Positions 55,897-64,000 of a stretch of DNA of 64,000 nucleotides are shown here, in pieces. The stretch covers positions 2,170,001 to 2,234,000 of the forward strand of contig NZ_JAHXKI010000002.1 in assembly GCF_019392195.1 (NCBI RefSeq). Reading direction: 5' to 3'. Each line of letters opens with the position of its first letter. Positions within the stretch are counted from its first letter, which is position 1. The position numbers and the translations under genes are program-made. The notes beneath the pieces were generated by a model. It had not been told where the DNA came from. It was given only the letters and a program-made list of their open reading frames with translations, and searched no databases. This stretch comes from Marinobacter sp. F4206. GTDB taxonomy: Bacteria; Pseudomonadota; Gammaproteobacteria; Pseudomonadales; Oleiphilaceae.

Positions 55897-58092
55897 GTGA
55901 GAACTGTCCTGTTGATAGTCGGCCTTATGATGGCGGTTGGTTTATCGCCGTTATCCGCCGCGGAACGGCCCCGCGTGGGATTGGTGCTGAGCGGTGGTGG
56001 TGCCAAGGGCATGGCCCACGTCGGCGTGTTGCGGGTTCTGGAAGAGATGAACATACCGGTGGATGTGGTTGTTGGAACCAGCGCCGGTTCTGCGGTTGGT
56101 GCCCTCTACGCATCGGGTATGCCGGTGGAGGACATCGAGCGCCGGTTTATCGAAATGGACTGGCTTTCCAGTTTTCAGGATGACCCCGGCCGGGTCTACA
56201 AACCGGTGCGGCGCAAGAGCGAAGAGGTACGTTTGCCGCTCACGCCGGGCATTGGACTAAGGGCGGACGGGTTGCACGTGGGCGGCGGCATCATTGCCGG
56301 CCAGAACCTCGGCTTCATCCTGAATGAACTGACCCGCGATGCCGCACTGGTGGAAGATTTTGACCGACTAGTCATTCCGTTCCGGGCGGTGGCGACGGAT
56401 CTGGAAACCGGTGAGCAGGTGGTGATGGGGGATGGCAACCTGGCCGAAGCCGTTCGCGCCAGTATGAGTATTCCCGGCGTCTATGCCCCGGTTCAGCGTG
56501 ACGGTCGTTTGCTGGTGGATGGTGGTGTCGCCAATAACCTGCCGGTCAGCGTGGCCCGTGACATGGGCGCCGACGTCATCATTGCGGTCGACATCACCGA
56601 CACCCTCATGGACGCCGAGCAGCTGAGCGAAGCCTTTTCCGTCATGGGCCAGCTCACCACCATCATGACCCGGCGCAACACCGATGAACAACTGGCCTCG
56701 ATGGGCGAAAAGGACGTTCTGATCCGGCCCGATCTGGAGGGTTACAGTTCTGCGGATTTCTACGATGCGTTGACACTGTTTGAACTGGGTGCCACCGGAG
56801 CGCGGGAGCACGCCGTTGAGCTGAGGCCGCTGGCGGTATCGCGGACTGACTGGGCTGCCTTCAAGGCGCAGATGTCGTCCCGGGCCTACAGCGCGGGTCC
56901 GATTGCAAGGATCAGGATCGAGCAGGGCCGGGCCCTGGCCCCGGAGTTCCTCCGGGAGCGGATTCAGCAGCGGACCGGGGAGCCGTTGAATGTCGAGGTG
57001 CTGGAAGAGGACCTGAAACGAATCTACGGGTTGGGTTATTACGAGACGGTTTCTTATGCACTGTCCCCCTCGCCCGAGGGAACGGTGCTGACCATCCAGG
57101 TCCAGGAAAAAAGCTGGGGCCCGAATTACCTGTCGTTCGGGCTGAATTATGAAGACAACTTCGATGGTGAGACCCGCTTCAATATTGCCTCGGGTCTGAG
57201 AATGACCGAACTCAATGAGCTTGGCGCCGAGTGGCAGACTGGTGTTCAGCTGGGCACGGAACCCTGGGTCCGGACCCAGTGGTACCAGCCGATTGATTAC
57301 GGCTTCCGGCGTTTCCTGGTCGTGGGTGGTGAGTACAGGCGAGAAACGTTCAGTCTGTACGACGGAGGTACCAGTCCCGTGGCGGAGGTGGACGTCACCT
57401 CACGCGATCTCGATTTCGCCCTTGGCATGGAGTTGGGCAGCAACGCCGAGGCCCGACTCAAGTACACCCGGGGCTACGCGTCAGTCGATGAGCTGGTCGG
57501 GCAGCCCATCGTGCGCGAGGACAGGGTCCATCGGGGCGGAATCAGCCTGCAGCTGGTGCACGATTCTCTGGACGATTCTTTCTACCCCCGACATGGCGCC
57601 TTTGCCGGGGTACGAGGACGACTGGAGCGGGAGGATCTGGGGTCGGACCGCCACTTCGACTCGGTCACCGGGATGTTGCTCGGAACCGACAGCTGGCAGG
57701 GCTTTAACCTGACCGGGCTGGTGTACGGAAAGGCAGTGACCAGTGGTGAGCCGGGCATCGAAAACGCCGTAAGGCTGGGCGGGTTCCGCCGGCTGTCGGC
57801 CTACGCCCCCGGTCAGATCACCGGGGACAATGCACTGCTGGGCGCGGTCTATGCCAGCCAGTCTTTTGGTGGTCCCCTGGTCCCCTGGTTTGCCGGTGCC
57901 GGCCTGGAAGCGGGTAATGCCTGGGAGTCATTTGATCAGGCCAGTTGGAACAATTCGGTGCGATCCTGGAGCCTGTTCGCCGGCGTGGATACCTTCCTGG
58001 GCCCGGTTCAGGTTGCTACCGCCTACAGTAACCGGGACAACTGGACGGCCTACCTGAACATCGGCTTCTCGTTCACCCAGATCTTCTACTGA
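55897..58092 (+). CDS. plpD: PlpD-type patatin phospholipase autotransporter (type Vd)
   Basis: A protein of 731 residues from the GTG at 55897, which places a clean signal peptide (RTVLLIVGLMMAVGLSPLSA) at the N terminus; an ATG at 55843 in frame overlaps the upstream gene and would add 18 residues. The patatin domain has SGGGAKGMAHVGVL, the nucleophile Ser62 in GTSAGS and the catalytic Asp208 in DGG. A POTRA-like region (about 320-420) and a 16-strand BamA/FhaC-type barrel follow. Length and layout match P. aeruginosa PlpD (728). It should secrete its lipase domain through its own barrel, or keep it at the surface. Confidence 0.88.
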   Translation: MRTVLLIVGLMMAVGLSPLSAAERPRVGLVLSGGGAKGMAHVGVLRVLEEMNIPVDVVVGTSAGSAVGALYASGMPVEDIERRFIEMDWLSSFQDDPGRVYKPVRRKSEEVRLPLTPGIGLRADGLHVGGGIIAGQNLGFILNELTRDAALVEDFDRLVIPFRAVATDLETGEQVVMGDGNLAEAVRASMSIPGVYAPVQRDGRLLVDGGVANNLPVSVARDMGADVIIAVDITDTLMDAEQLSEAFSVMGQLTTIMTRRNTDEQLASMGEKDVLIRPDLEGYSSADFYDALTLFELGATGAREHAVELRPLAVSRTDWAAFKAQMSSRAYSAGPIARIRIEQGRALAPEFLRERIQQRTGEPLNVEVLEEDLKRIYGLGYYETVSYALSPSPEGTVLTIQVQEKSWGPNYLSFGLNYEDNFDGETRFNIASGLRMTELNELGAEWQTGVQLGTEPWVRTQWYQPIDYGFRRFLVVGGEYRRETFSLYDGGTSPVAEVDVTSRDLDFALGMELGSNAEARLKYTRGYASVDELVGQPIVREDRVHRGGISLQLVHDSLDDSFYPRHGAFAGVRGRLEREDLGSDRHFDSVTGMLLGTDSWQGFNLTGLVYGKAVTSGEPGIENAVRLGGFRRLSAYAPGQITGDNALLGAVYASQSFGGPLVPWFAGAGLEAGNAWESFDQASWNNSVRSWSLFAGVDTFLGPVQVATAYSNRDNWTAYLNIGFSFTQIFY

Positions 58093-58103
58093 CGTTCTTC
58101 GGG

Positions 58104-58781
58104 TTACGCGCCCTTGCGGTCGCGGGTCGCGATCGCATCAAGCACCTGCTGGCACTGCTGCATGGCGTAGCGATGCAGAATGCTTGCGAGCCTATCCTCG
58201 TCCCGATCCTTGATCGCCTGGATGGATTCCTGCATATGAGCGAGGTTGTCCTCGAACACGTGGCTGCCACCCTTCTGAAATGCCACGAACGCGCAGCGCT
58301 TGGCCGACGGCCACAGGTCGTCAATGGCGGCGACAATAAAGTAGTTGTCGGCGTAGGCCAGCGATGCCTTGGTGTACTCGATGCCGAGTTCGAGGAACGC
58401 CATCAGTTCGCTCTTTTCGAAGCAGGCCTTCATCTGGGTGTACAGCGACTCCAGGCGTTCCATGTCTGCCGGCTGCCATTGCCGGACCAGTTTGCGGCCG
58501 GTGTGGGTCAGGTAGAGTTCGAGAGTCTCATACAGGCTGCGAACGAAATACTCGTCCAGCGGAGTAACAAAGGCGCCCTTGCGTGGCACATTGCGAACCA
58601 GATGGCGTTTTTCCAGCAGCAACAAGCCTTCCCGAATGGAGCCGTGGCTGACATCCATTTCCTTGGCCATGGCACCTTCATAGATTCGTTCGCCAGAGCG
58701 AAGCTGGCCGAAGGCAATCAGGTTTTCGATATGGCGGGCGACCTGCTCGGTCAGGGTCTCTCTGGGTCTGAAGGCGTTCAT
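58104..58781 (-). CDS. GntR-family transcriptional regulator, FCD type
   Basis: A 225-residue regulator with an N-terminal winged helix (EQVARHIENLIAFGQLRSGE, MDVSHGSIREGLLLLEKRHL, PRKGAFVTPL) and an all-helical FCD effector domain (about 80-215), which in this family binds a small acid, often with a metal. It ends 11 bases after the convergent plpD stop and lies downstream of the cls gene on the same strand. Target genes are unknown; neighbours suggest lipid or acid metabolism only weakly. Confidence 0.9.
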   Translation of the reverse strand: MNAFRPRETLTEQVARHIENLIAFGQLRSGERIYEGAMAKEMDVSHGSIREGLLLLEKRHLVRNVPRKGAFVTPLDEYFVRSLYETLELYLTHTGRKLVRQWQPADMERLESLYTQMKACFEKSELMAFLELGIEYTKASLAYADNYFIVAAIDDLWPSAKRCAFVAFQKGGSHVFEDNLAHMQESIQAIKDRDEDRLASILHRYAMQQCQQVLDAIATRDRKGA

Positions 58782-58866
58782 GGTTTCTTGTCGTTACTGC
58801 ATGCTGGCTGATTCGTGAAGGCATATTCGCACAGAAAGGTCAGCAGAAACCAGTATGAGCCCGCCT

Positions 58867-60303
58867 TCAGAGCAGGGGCGCCAGCAGGCGAATGGCCCGG
58901 CAGGTTAACCGGAAGGGGATGGAACGGTCCCTGTAGTCGCTTTCAGTCATCAGTCGGCAGCTGCCCAGGTCTTCCTCAAGCATGGATTCCACGCTGTTGA
59001 TGAAATGTCGGGCAGTGGTGACGGCGGTAATCTCGAAGTTCAGGCGCATGGAGCGATTGTCCAGGTTGGCGGTGCCCACCGCGGCGTAGCGGTCGTCCAC
59101 CAGTATGACCTTCTGGTGCATGAAGCCGGGCTGGTACCGGTAAATCTGAATGCCCGTTTGGCAGGCCTGGACAAGGTAAGAGTAGGCCGCGAGGCCGATC
59201 AGGCGGCTATCGGATTTCTCCGGAATGAGAATCCGCACATCCACCCCCCTGAGGGCTGCCAGTTGCAGCGCATTCATGACCTGGAAATCGGGCACGAAAT
59301 AGGGCGAGGAAATCCACAGGCGGTTGCGGGCGTTGTTGATGCAGTTCAGGAAGAACAGGGCGCAGGTTTCCCAGTCGTCGGCGGGCCCGGTTGGCAGCAT
59401 CAGCACCTGATCATCGCCGGTGGTGTCGGACTGCGGCGCCCAGTCCAGTTCCGGGAACTCATCACTGGCCCAGTTCCAGTCTTCCAGCCAGCTGAGCTGG
59501 AGACCGGTGACGGCGGGCCCTTCGATACGGCAGTGGGTATCGCGCCAGGGTTCCTGATCCATGGCCATACCCAGATATTCGTCCCCGAGATTGATACCGC
59601 CGACAAACCCAGTGGTTCCATCGCAGACCAGAAGCTTGCGGTGATTGCGAAAGTTGATCTGGAACCGCCGTCGGCGAATGTTGCCGTCACCAAATGACGC
59701 GACCCTGGCCCCTGCGGCTTCGAGTTGCTTCAGATAGGTTCGCGGCAGCCACACGCTGCCGATGTTGTCATACAGGAACCAGACCTCCACTCCCTGGGCG
59801 AGTTTCCGTTCCAGAATGGATTTGATGCGCTGCCCCACCCGGTCCGAGCGAACAATGTAAAACTCCAGGAGAATATAGCGGGTGGCGTTTTCCATCGCCT
59901 CGAACAGGGCTTCGAAGGTGGCCTCGCCGTCCCGCAACAGGGTACAGCGATTGCCCTCGGTAAAGGGTTGGCGCCCGAGCTTGCACAGAACCTGCAGCTC
60001 GTCGGTAAAGTATTCGTCGGCCGGCGCCGGAATCGAGGTGGTTTGCTGCTCAAAACGATTCAGTAGACTGGTCAGTGCCTCGTCACCCATTCGCCGGGCC
60101 TTGACGTAACCGCCGAACCGATAGCGCCCGAACAGGAGAAACATGGGGACGGCAACGTAGGGCAGGCCGAGCAGGCCAATGATCCAGGCAATGGCGCCCT
60201 GGGCGGTACGGTAGGTCAGCAGAATCCGATAGATGCACGTCAGCGCCGCAAGGTAAAGCAGGCCTACCGCCACGGCCACCAGTGACACGCTCTCCATGGT
60301 CAC
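58867..60303 (-). CDS. cls: cardiolipin synthase
   Basis: A 478-residue phospholipase-D superfamily enzyme with two N-terminal membrane helices (residues about 5-28 and 38-60). The two catalytic HKD motifs are intact: HRKLLVCDGTTGFVGGINLG and HQKVILVDDRYAAVGTANLD. It makes cardiolipin from two phosphatidylglycerols at the inner membrane; length fits ClsA (486). The GTG at 60303 overlaps the AraC regulator stop (GTGA); an ATG two codons later is possible. This coupling to a regulator gene is unusual. Confidence 0.93.
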   Translation of the reverse strand: MTMESVSLVAVAVGLLYLAALTCIYRILLTYRTAQGAIAWIIGLLGLPYVAVPMFLLFGRYRFGGYVKARRMGDEALTSLLNRFEQQTTSIPAPADEYFTDELQVLCKLGRQPFTEGNRCTLLRDGEATFEALFEAMENATRYILLEFYIVRSDRVGQRIKSILERKLAQGVEVWFLYDNIGSVWLPRTYLKQLEAAGARVASFGDGNIRRRRFQINFRNHRKLLVCDGTTGFVGGINLGDEYLGMAMDQEPWRDTHCRIEGPAVTGLQLSWLEDWNWASDEFPELDWAPQSDTTGDDQVLMLPTGPADDWETCALFFLNCINNARNRLWISSPYFVPDFQVMNALQLAALRGVDVRILIPEKSDSRLIGLAAYSYLVQACQTGIQIYRYQPGFMHQKVILVDDRYAAVGTANLDNRSMRLNFEITAVTTARHFINSVESMLEEDLGSCRLMTESDYRDRSIPFRLTCRAIRLLAPLL

Positions 60304-61418
60304 TCTTTGGTATCCGTGTTGGCGTTCGGTTCCGGCTCATCCGCGGCGCGTGCCAGGTGGCTGGCCCGGTATTGGGCCGGTGCTGTGCCGGTCCACCGTT
60401 TGAAGGCCCGGCTGAAGGCGCTGAGCTCGGAGAACCCCAACAGGAAGGCAATTTCGCCCAGGGCATAGTGGTCCGTGGCGACGTAGCGCAGGGCCTTGTC
60501 CTTGCGCACCTGCTCAACCAGTTCGTGGAAGCCAAGGCCTTCCCGTTTCAGCTTCCGGTACAGGGTCTGGCGACTCATGTGGCACTGTCGGGCCAGGCTG
60601 TCGGCATCGATCCTGTCCGTGGCCATCTGTTTCGAGATCAGGCGTCGGATCTTGCGACCGAAGGAGCGTCTGGGTTGCAGGCGTGCGAGCACCGCGTTCA
60701 CCTGTTTCAGGACGGCCGAGTAGACGTAAGGGTTGCGCCGGGGAATCGGGTGGCTAAGGTGGCGGCTGTTGAAGGCAAGCCGCGTGGTGGCGCAGTCAAA
60801 TTGAACCGGTCCGCCGAGAATTTTCTCGTATTCCGTCGCATAGACAGGCCGGGGGTGGGCGATTTCCGCCCATTCGGCTGTGATCTGCGGATGGATGAAA
60901 TGCCGGGTCCGGCTCAGTGCCGCTGCCAGTGTCCGGTCCATGTCCTGCCGGCAGTAATGATCGGGCACATCCGGTTGCCAGCTCAGGATGGCCTGTTCGC
61001 CCGTCTGCTCGAAGCTCAGGATGACCGATTCGTTGATCAGCCGGTGCAGGCGTACATACTGGGTAACGGCTTCGCCCAGGGTGTCACAGTTGAAGAACAC
61101 ATGGCCGACCAGTCCCATGCGCTCGGGGTCAACCACCTGGCCCGCATGCAGCCCCACGCCGGGATCACCGGTCACCTGTTCGGCGTAGTCCCACAGTTGA
61201 TAGTGTGCGACTGCCGGCACCCGCAAGTCCGGATCCGACAGGGCCTCAAGGTCCAGGCCGACAATCCGTGCCACCCGATTCGGATCCAGCACCCCCTGAC
61301 GTTCGAGATAGTGAACCAGGGCAAGGGTGCTGGAGGCGGCAACCAACGGTGTGCTGGTGTTGTCGGGCTGAGCAGGAATCACAGTATCGGTCCCGATGGT
61401 TAACAACTTTTCATCCAC
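60300..61418 (-). CDS. AraC-family regulator with N-terminal arabinose-binding-like domain
   Basis: About 372 residues. An N-terminal domain of the OruR/ArgR-type AraC subgroup (VPAVAHYQLWDYAEQVTGDP, GLVGHVFFNCDTLGEAVTQY) precedes a C-terminal double helix-turn-helix (LARQCHMSRQTLYRKLKREG, IAFLLGFSELSAFSRAFKRW). The start is uncertain: GTG 61418 is given, but the frame is open to 61457, and a TTG or GTG further in is possible since a TTGACA hexamer lies just upstream on this strand. The stop overlaps the cls start, so regulator and cls form one unit. It is divergent from a 30-codon gene. Confidence 0.85.
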   Translation of the reverse strand: MDEKLLTIGTDTVIPAQPDNTSTPLVAASSTLALVHYLERQGVLDPNRVARIVGLDLEALSDPDLRVPAVAHYQLWDYAEQVTGDPGVGLHAGQVVDPERMGLVGHVFFNCDTLGEAVTQYVRLHRLINESVILSFEQTGEQAILSWQPDVPDHYCRQDMDRTLAAALSRTRHFIHPQITAEWAEIAHPRPVYATEYEKILGGPVQFDCATTRLAFNSRHLSHPIPRRNPYVYSAVLKQVNAVLARLQPRRSFGRKIRRLISKQMATDRIDADSLARQCHMSRQTLYRKLKREGLGFHELVEQVRKDKALRYVATDHYALGEIAFLLGFSELSAFSRAFKRWTGTAPAQYRASHLARAADEPEPNANTDTKE

Positions 61419-61430
61419 GCTGATACAAAA

Positions 61431-61457
61431 TGTCAAGTGGATGAGACAGCCTGTCAA
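61431..61457. promoter_or_regulatory. two TGTCAA direct repeats 21 bp apart
   Basis: TGTCAAGTGG begins at 61431 and TGTCAAAGGC at 61452. A 21-base step places both sites on one face of the helix, the usual arrangement of AraC-family half-sites. They lie between the AraC regulator gene and the small gene at 61534. On the minus strand the first copy reads TTGACA and could also be a -35. Confidence 0.5.
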
Positions 61458-61533
61458 AGGCTTTCCATGCCCGTAACGATAGCATTAAGTCATCAGGTTG
61501 AAGCAATGGAAAGGTGTTTTCAGGAGGTGTTTT

Positions 61534-61626
61534 ATGGAACAGGAAATTTTCGTACCTCATACTGAGCGCGAGCGGAAGAACGTGATGGCCCTCGCTGAGT
61601 ATCTGAACAGCATCTTCTACTGCTGA
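61534..61626 (+). CDS. 30-residue small protein gene, unknown
   Basis: ATG to TGA encodes 30 residues, starting MEQEIFVPHTERERKNVMAL and ending AEYLNSIFYC. The ribosome-binding site CAGGAGGTG (61521-61529) is near-perfect and well placed. A strong intrinsic terminator follows 28 bases after the stop, so the gene seems to be its own short transcription unit. The peptide is charged and helical in the middle, has no signal sequence and ends in Cys. I recognise no family; it may be a regulatory peptide, a leader peptide or the coding part of a dual-function small RNA. Confidence 0.6.
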   Translation: MEQEIFVPHTERERKNVMALAEYLNSIFYC

Positions 61627-61654
61627 TCAGTCAGGCGTAAAGCCTATGACCTTG

Positions 61655-61680
61655 AAGCCGGGGATTCCCCGGCTTTTTTT
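61655..61680 (+). terminator. strong intrinsic terminator after the small gene
   Basis: AAGCCGGGG and CCCCGGCTT pair around ATT and run into a T-tract of seven. Confidence 0.93.
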
Positions 61681-61781
61681 CGTCTGCAGAATCGCTCCCG
61701 CCATTCCCAACTTGCTCGCCTGACTGTCAGTGGTAATGTATCCGCTCGTAAAACGTGAGCCAACCCGGAGACTGTCCGCCC

Positions 61782-62579
61782 ATGACTGTAGAGCTGAACC
61801 ACCGCATTACCGGCGAAGGTCCGCCGCTGATTCTGTTGCACGGCCTGTTCGGATCCCTGGAAAACCTGGGCGGGATTGCCCGCCGGTTGCAGGGTGAGTG
61901 GCAGATACATGCCCTGGACCAGCGCAATCACGGCAGTTCGCCTCATACCGACACCATGGACTACCCGGCCATGGCCGCCGATGTGATTGCGTACATGGAT
62001 CGTCAGGGCATCGGCAGGGCCAGTATCCTCGGCCATTCCATGGGCGGCAAGGTGGCTATGCAGGTGGCTCTGCAGGCGCCGGAGCGGGTGGAAAAGCTCC
62101 TCGTGGCCGATATCGCTCCGGTGAGTTACAAACCCCGGCACGATGCGGTTCTGGATGGTCTGAAAAGCATCGACCTGACCGGGGTGCGTTCGCGTCAGGA
62201 GGCCGACACGCTACTCGCCGACTTTGTGGAGATGGCCTCCACCCGTCAGTTCCTGCTGAAGAACCTTGAGCGGGTGCCCAAGGAGGAGCAGACCGAGGGC
62301 GGTCCGGTGTTTCGCTGGCGCCTGAATGTACCGGTCATCGATGCCTGTTACGACAATCTTGCCCGCGCCCCGGAAGGCACCAGACCCTTTGAGGGGCCGG
62401 TGCTGTTCATCAAAGGCGAGGAATCCGCGTACATCCAGGAAAAACATCGGGATGAGATCCAGCGCCTGTTTCCTGCGGCCGAGCTCCGTATCATCAAGGG
62501 CACGGGGCACTGGCTACATGCCGAAAAGGCCGATTCGTTTGCGGCCCTGTGCCGGCGTTTCCTGGAAGGTGACAGCTAG
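61782..62579 (+). CDS. ybfF: alpha/beta-hydrolase YbfF-like esterase
   Basis: A protein of 265 residues from the ATG at 61782 (a GTG at 61755 is in frame). The alpha/beta-hydrolase features are PPLILLHGLFGS (oxyanion HG), LDQRNHGSSPH, the nucleophile Ser86 in LGHSMGGK, and the catalytic His in IIKGTGHWLHAEK. The DQRNHG-S pattern and the NLARAPEGTRPFEGPVLFIK segment match YbfF, an esterase acting on short to medium acyl esters including acyl-CoA in vitro. Monocistronic between the small gene and the next unit. Confidence 0.9.
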   Translation: MTVELNHRITGEGPPLILLHGLFGSLENLGGIARRLQGEWQIHALDQRNHGSSPHTDTMDYPAMAADVIAYMDRQGIGRASILGHSMGGKVAMQVALQAPERVEKLLVADIAPVSYKPRHDAVLDGLKSIDLTGVRSRQEADTLLADFVEMASTRQFLLKNLERVPKEEQTEGGPVFRWRLNVPVIDACYDNLARAPEGTRPFEGPVLFIKGEESAYIQEKHRDEIQRLFPAAELRIIKGTGHWLHAEKADSFAALCRRFLEGDS

Positions 62580-62679
62580 TCGGTCGCGCAAACGGCATTT
62601 TCATGGCTTGGTGCCGGTCTGCTAAGGTTAACCCATTGCGGCGAAATGCATCGGACATGACAACAGGCGGACTTGATCT

Positions 62680-63768
62680 ATGAAATGGTTGATGGTGGGA
62701 GTGCTGATCCTGTTTGTACTGCTGGGAAGCTTTCTCCTGACGCCATCACCCATCGACAGCAAGGCCTGGCAGCCGCCATCGCCACCCCCCTTGACCGGTC
62801 CGCTGGCACCCAATGAGCGACTTCGTCTGGCGGATCTGCTGGCCCGAGGCCAGGTCTATGGCCCCGAAGATACGACGGTGAGCAAAGACGGCGTCGTCTA
62901 TTCCGGAACCCAGGATGGTCGGGTTATCCGCCTGTTCCCCGATGGCCGGGTGGAAACCTGGCTCAGGACCGGCGGGCGCCCACTGGGCATGGTGTTTGAC
63001 CGGGACGGCGATCTGATCGTGGCCGATGCCTGGAAAGGCCTGCTGTCCATTGCCCCGGACAAGACCGTTACCTTGCTGGCCAGGGAAGCGGAGGGCACCC
63101 CGTTCCGATTCACCGACGACGTCGACATAGCCCCGGATGGCAGGATCTACTTTACCGACGCCAGCTCCCGGTTCCAGCAGCCAGAATACCGTCTGGATCT
63201 TCTGGAGATGCGCCCCCATGGCCGGCTGCTGAGATACTCGCCCCGTATCGGCAAGGCCGAAGTCCTGCTGGGTAACCTGCACTTCGCCAATGGCGTAGCG
63301 GTCTCGCCCGACGGCGCGTTCGTGCTGGTGAACGAGACCTGGAAATACCGCATCCTGCGTTACTGGATCACCGGGCCCAAGGCCGGGCAGGCCGAGGTGT
63401 TTGCGGACAACCTCCCGGGCTTTCCGGACAACCTGGCGGTGGATGAGGAAGGTCGTTACTGGGTAGCGTTCCCGACCCTCCGAAATGCCCAGGTGGACGC
63501 CCTGCATCGGACACCCTGGCTCAAGGATCTGGTGGCCAAGTTGCCCGACAGCCTGAAACCAACCCCCCAGGAATATGGCCTGGTGGTGGCGTTCAACCGG
63601 GACGGCGAGGTGATTACCAGCCTTCATGACACCAAGGGTACCCACCTGCAGGAGATCACTTCGGTCAATCCTCACGATGGCTACCTATACTTTGGTTCAC
63701 TTCACAACGATCGCATCGGGCGGATACCGTTACGGGCCATTCCCGGCCTCGGAGACGACGAAGCATGA
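62680..63768 (+). CDS. strictosidine synthase/SMP-30-like beta-propeller protein
   Basis: A 362-residue protein with an N-terminal membrane anchor or signal (LMVGVLILFVLLGSFLLT) followed by a six-bladed beta-propeller. Repeated blades include GQVYGPEDTTVSKDGVVYSG, GRPLGMVFDRDGDLIVADAW and NGVAVSPDGAFVLVNETWKY, as in the APMAP/strictosidine-synthase family. In bacteria such proteins are often lactonases or esterases; the substrate is unknown. Its stop overlaps the start of the thioesterase gene (ATGA). Confidence 0.85.
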   Translation: MKWLMVGVLILFVLLGSFLLTPSPIDSKAWQPPSPPPLTGPLAPNERLRLADLLARGQVYGPEDTTVSKDGVVYSGTQDGRVIRLFPDGRVETWLRTGGRPLGMVFDRDGDLIVADAWKGLLSIAPDKTVTLLAREAEGTPFRFTDDVDIAPDGRIYFTDASSRFQQPEYRLDLLEMRPHGRLLRYSPRIGKAEVLLGNLHFANGVAVSPDGAFVLVNETWKYRILRYWITGPKAGQAEVFADNLPGFPDNLAVDEEGRYWVAFPTLRNAQVDALHRTPWLKDLVAKLPDSLKPTPQEYGLVVAFNRDGEVITSLHDTKGTHLQEITSVNPHDGYLYFGSLHNDRIGRIPLRAIPGLGDDEA

Positions 63769-64000
63769 CAGATGACAGCACGGTTGATTGGGATCTGCCG
63801 GATCCGTTCATTCTCGAGATCACCGTAAAGGATGAAGACACCGATCGCCTGGGCCATGCCAACAATGTCGTCTATGTACGCTGGCTCGAAGACGTGAGCT
63901 GGGCCCACATCGAGAGTCTGGGTATGACCTGGGAGCTGCACGAGGCCGCCGGCAAGGCCATGGCGATTACCCGTACGGAGATCGACTACCTGGCGTCCGC
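63765..64000 (+). CDS. acyl-CoA thioesterase, 4HBT family (partial)
   Basis: The first 78 codons of a hotdog-fold thioesterase; the gene runs off the window. The motif DTDRLGHANNVVYVRWLEDV is the 4-hydroxybenzoyl-CoA thioesterase pattern (YbgC/FadM type), with the catalytic acid normally in this stretch, then ITRTEIDYLAS. It is coupled to the beta-propeller gene by a 4-base overlap, suggesting linked work on an acyl or lactone substrate. Confidence 0.85.
   Translation, partial: MTDDSTVDWDLPDPFILEITVKDEDTDRLGHANNVVYVRWLEDVSWAHIESLGMTWELHEAAGKAMAITRTEIDYLAS

Noticed and set aside
1..64000. Search by eye for tRNA, rRNA, CRISPR, insertion sequences, toxin-antitoxin pairs and phage genes
   Set aside because: None found. 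Genes are densely packed core genes, and the gaps are too short or lack the required structures.

Overview
The window looks like ordinary chromosome of a Marinobacter-like gammaproteobacterium. I base this on GC-rich coding DNA, on family-level resemblance of the proteins to Pseudomonas and Marinobacter, and on gene order. The blocks algZ-algR / hemC-hemD-hemX-hemY / argH, cyaA / lptM-lysA-dapF-DUF484-xerC, dsbB-rsd and ppx-trxA-rho-ubiD also sit in one chromosomal region of Pseudomonas aeruginosa. No database search was possible, so the genus is an inference. I saw no rRNA, tRNA, CRISPR array, insertion sequence, prophage or integrase other than chromosomal XerC.

Layout. 1-5.4 kb: the end of a dipeptide ABC importer (dppB-C-D-F), a LysR regulator and prolidase pepQ, a peptide uptake and hydrolysis unit. 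5.4-7.7 kb: a Fur-box promoter, bfd, bacterioferritin and algC, then a nested palindromic element. 7.8-12 kb: pldA, a small membrane protein, cytochrome c5 and rep helicase. 12.1-20.7 kb: a GGDEF-EAL protein, tex, gshA, rmf, a FliL-like protein, dsbB, rsd and an FKBP isomerase. 20.8-25.3 kb: two small conserved genes, ABC-F yheS and ppx. 25.5-32.8 kb: trxA, then a molybdenum-cofactor operon (moaB-moeA-moaD-moaE) on the opposite strand, then rho, ubiD and a ferredoxin-flavin reductase. 32.8-40.4 kb: the hem cluster, algR/algZ and argH. 40.4-45.9 kb: a degenerate PAS-GGDEF-EAL protein divergent from class I adenylate cyclase. 45.9-50.1 kb: lptM, lysA, dapF, DUF484 and xerC. 50.1-58.1 kb: a diguanylate cyclase, a DUF2789 protein, a BvgS-like sensor kinase, two uncharacterised genes and a PlpD-type patatin autotransporter. 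58.1-64 kb: a GntR regulator, cardiolipin synthase with a translationally coupled AraC regulator, a 30-codon small gene with its own terminator, ybfF, a strictosidine-synthase-like protein and a partial thioesterase.

Themes. Second-messenger signalling is dense: one probable cyclase, one probable phosphodiesterase, one probably inactive c-di-GMP receptor, adenylate cyclase and AlgZ/AlgR. Envelope lipid enzymes recur (PldA, PlpD, Cls). Iron and tetrapyrrole genes (bfd, bfr, hemCDXY) and thiol/redox genes (gshA, dsbB, trxA) make up much of the rest.

The least explained items are the palindrome at 7716-7811, the small gene at 61534-61626 with 21-bp-spaced direct repeats beside it, the degenerate c-di-GMP protein at 40431-42875, and the unassigned genes at 54688-55053 and 55269-55865.
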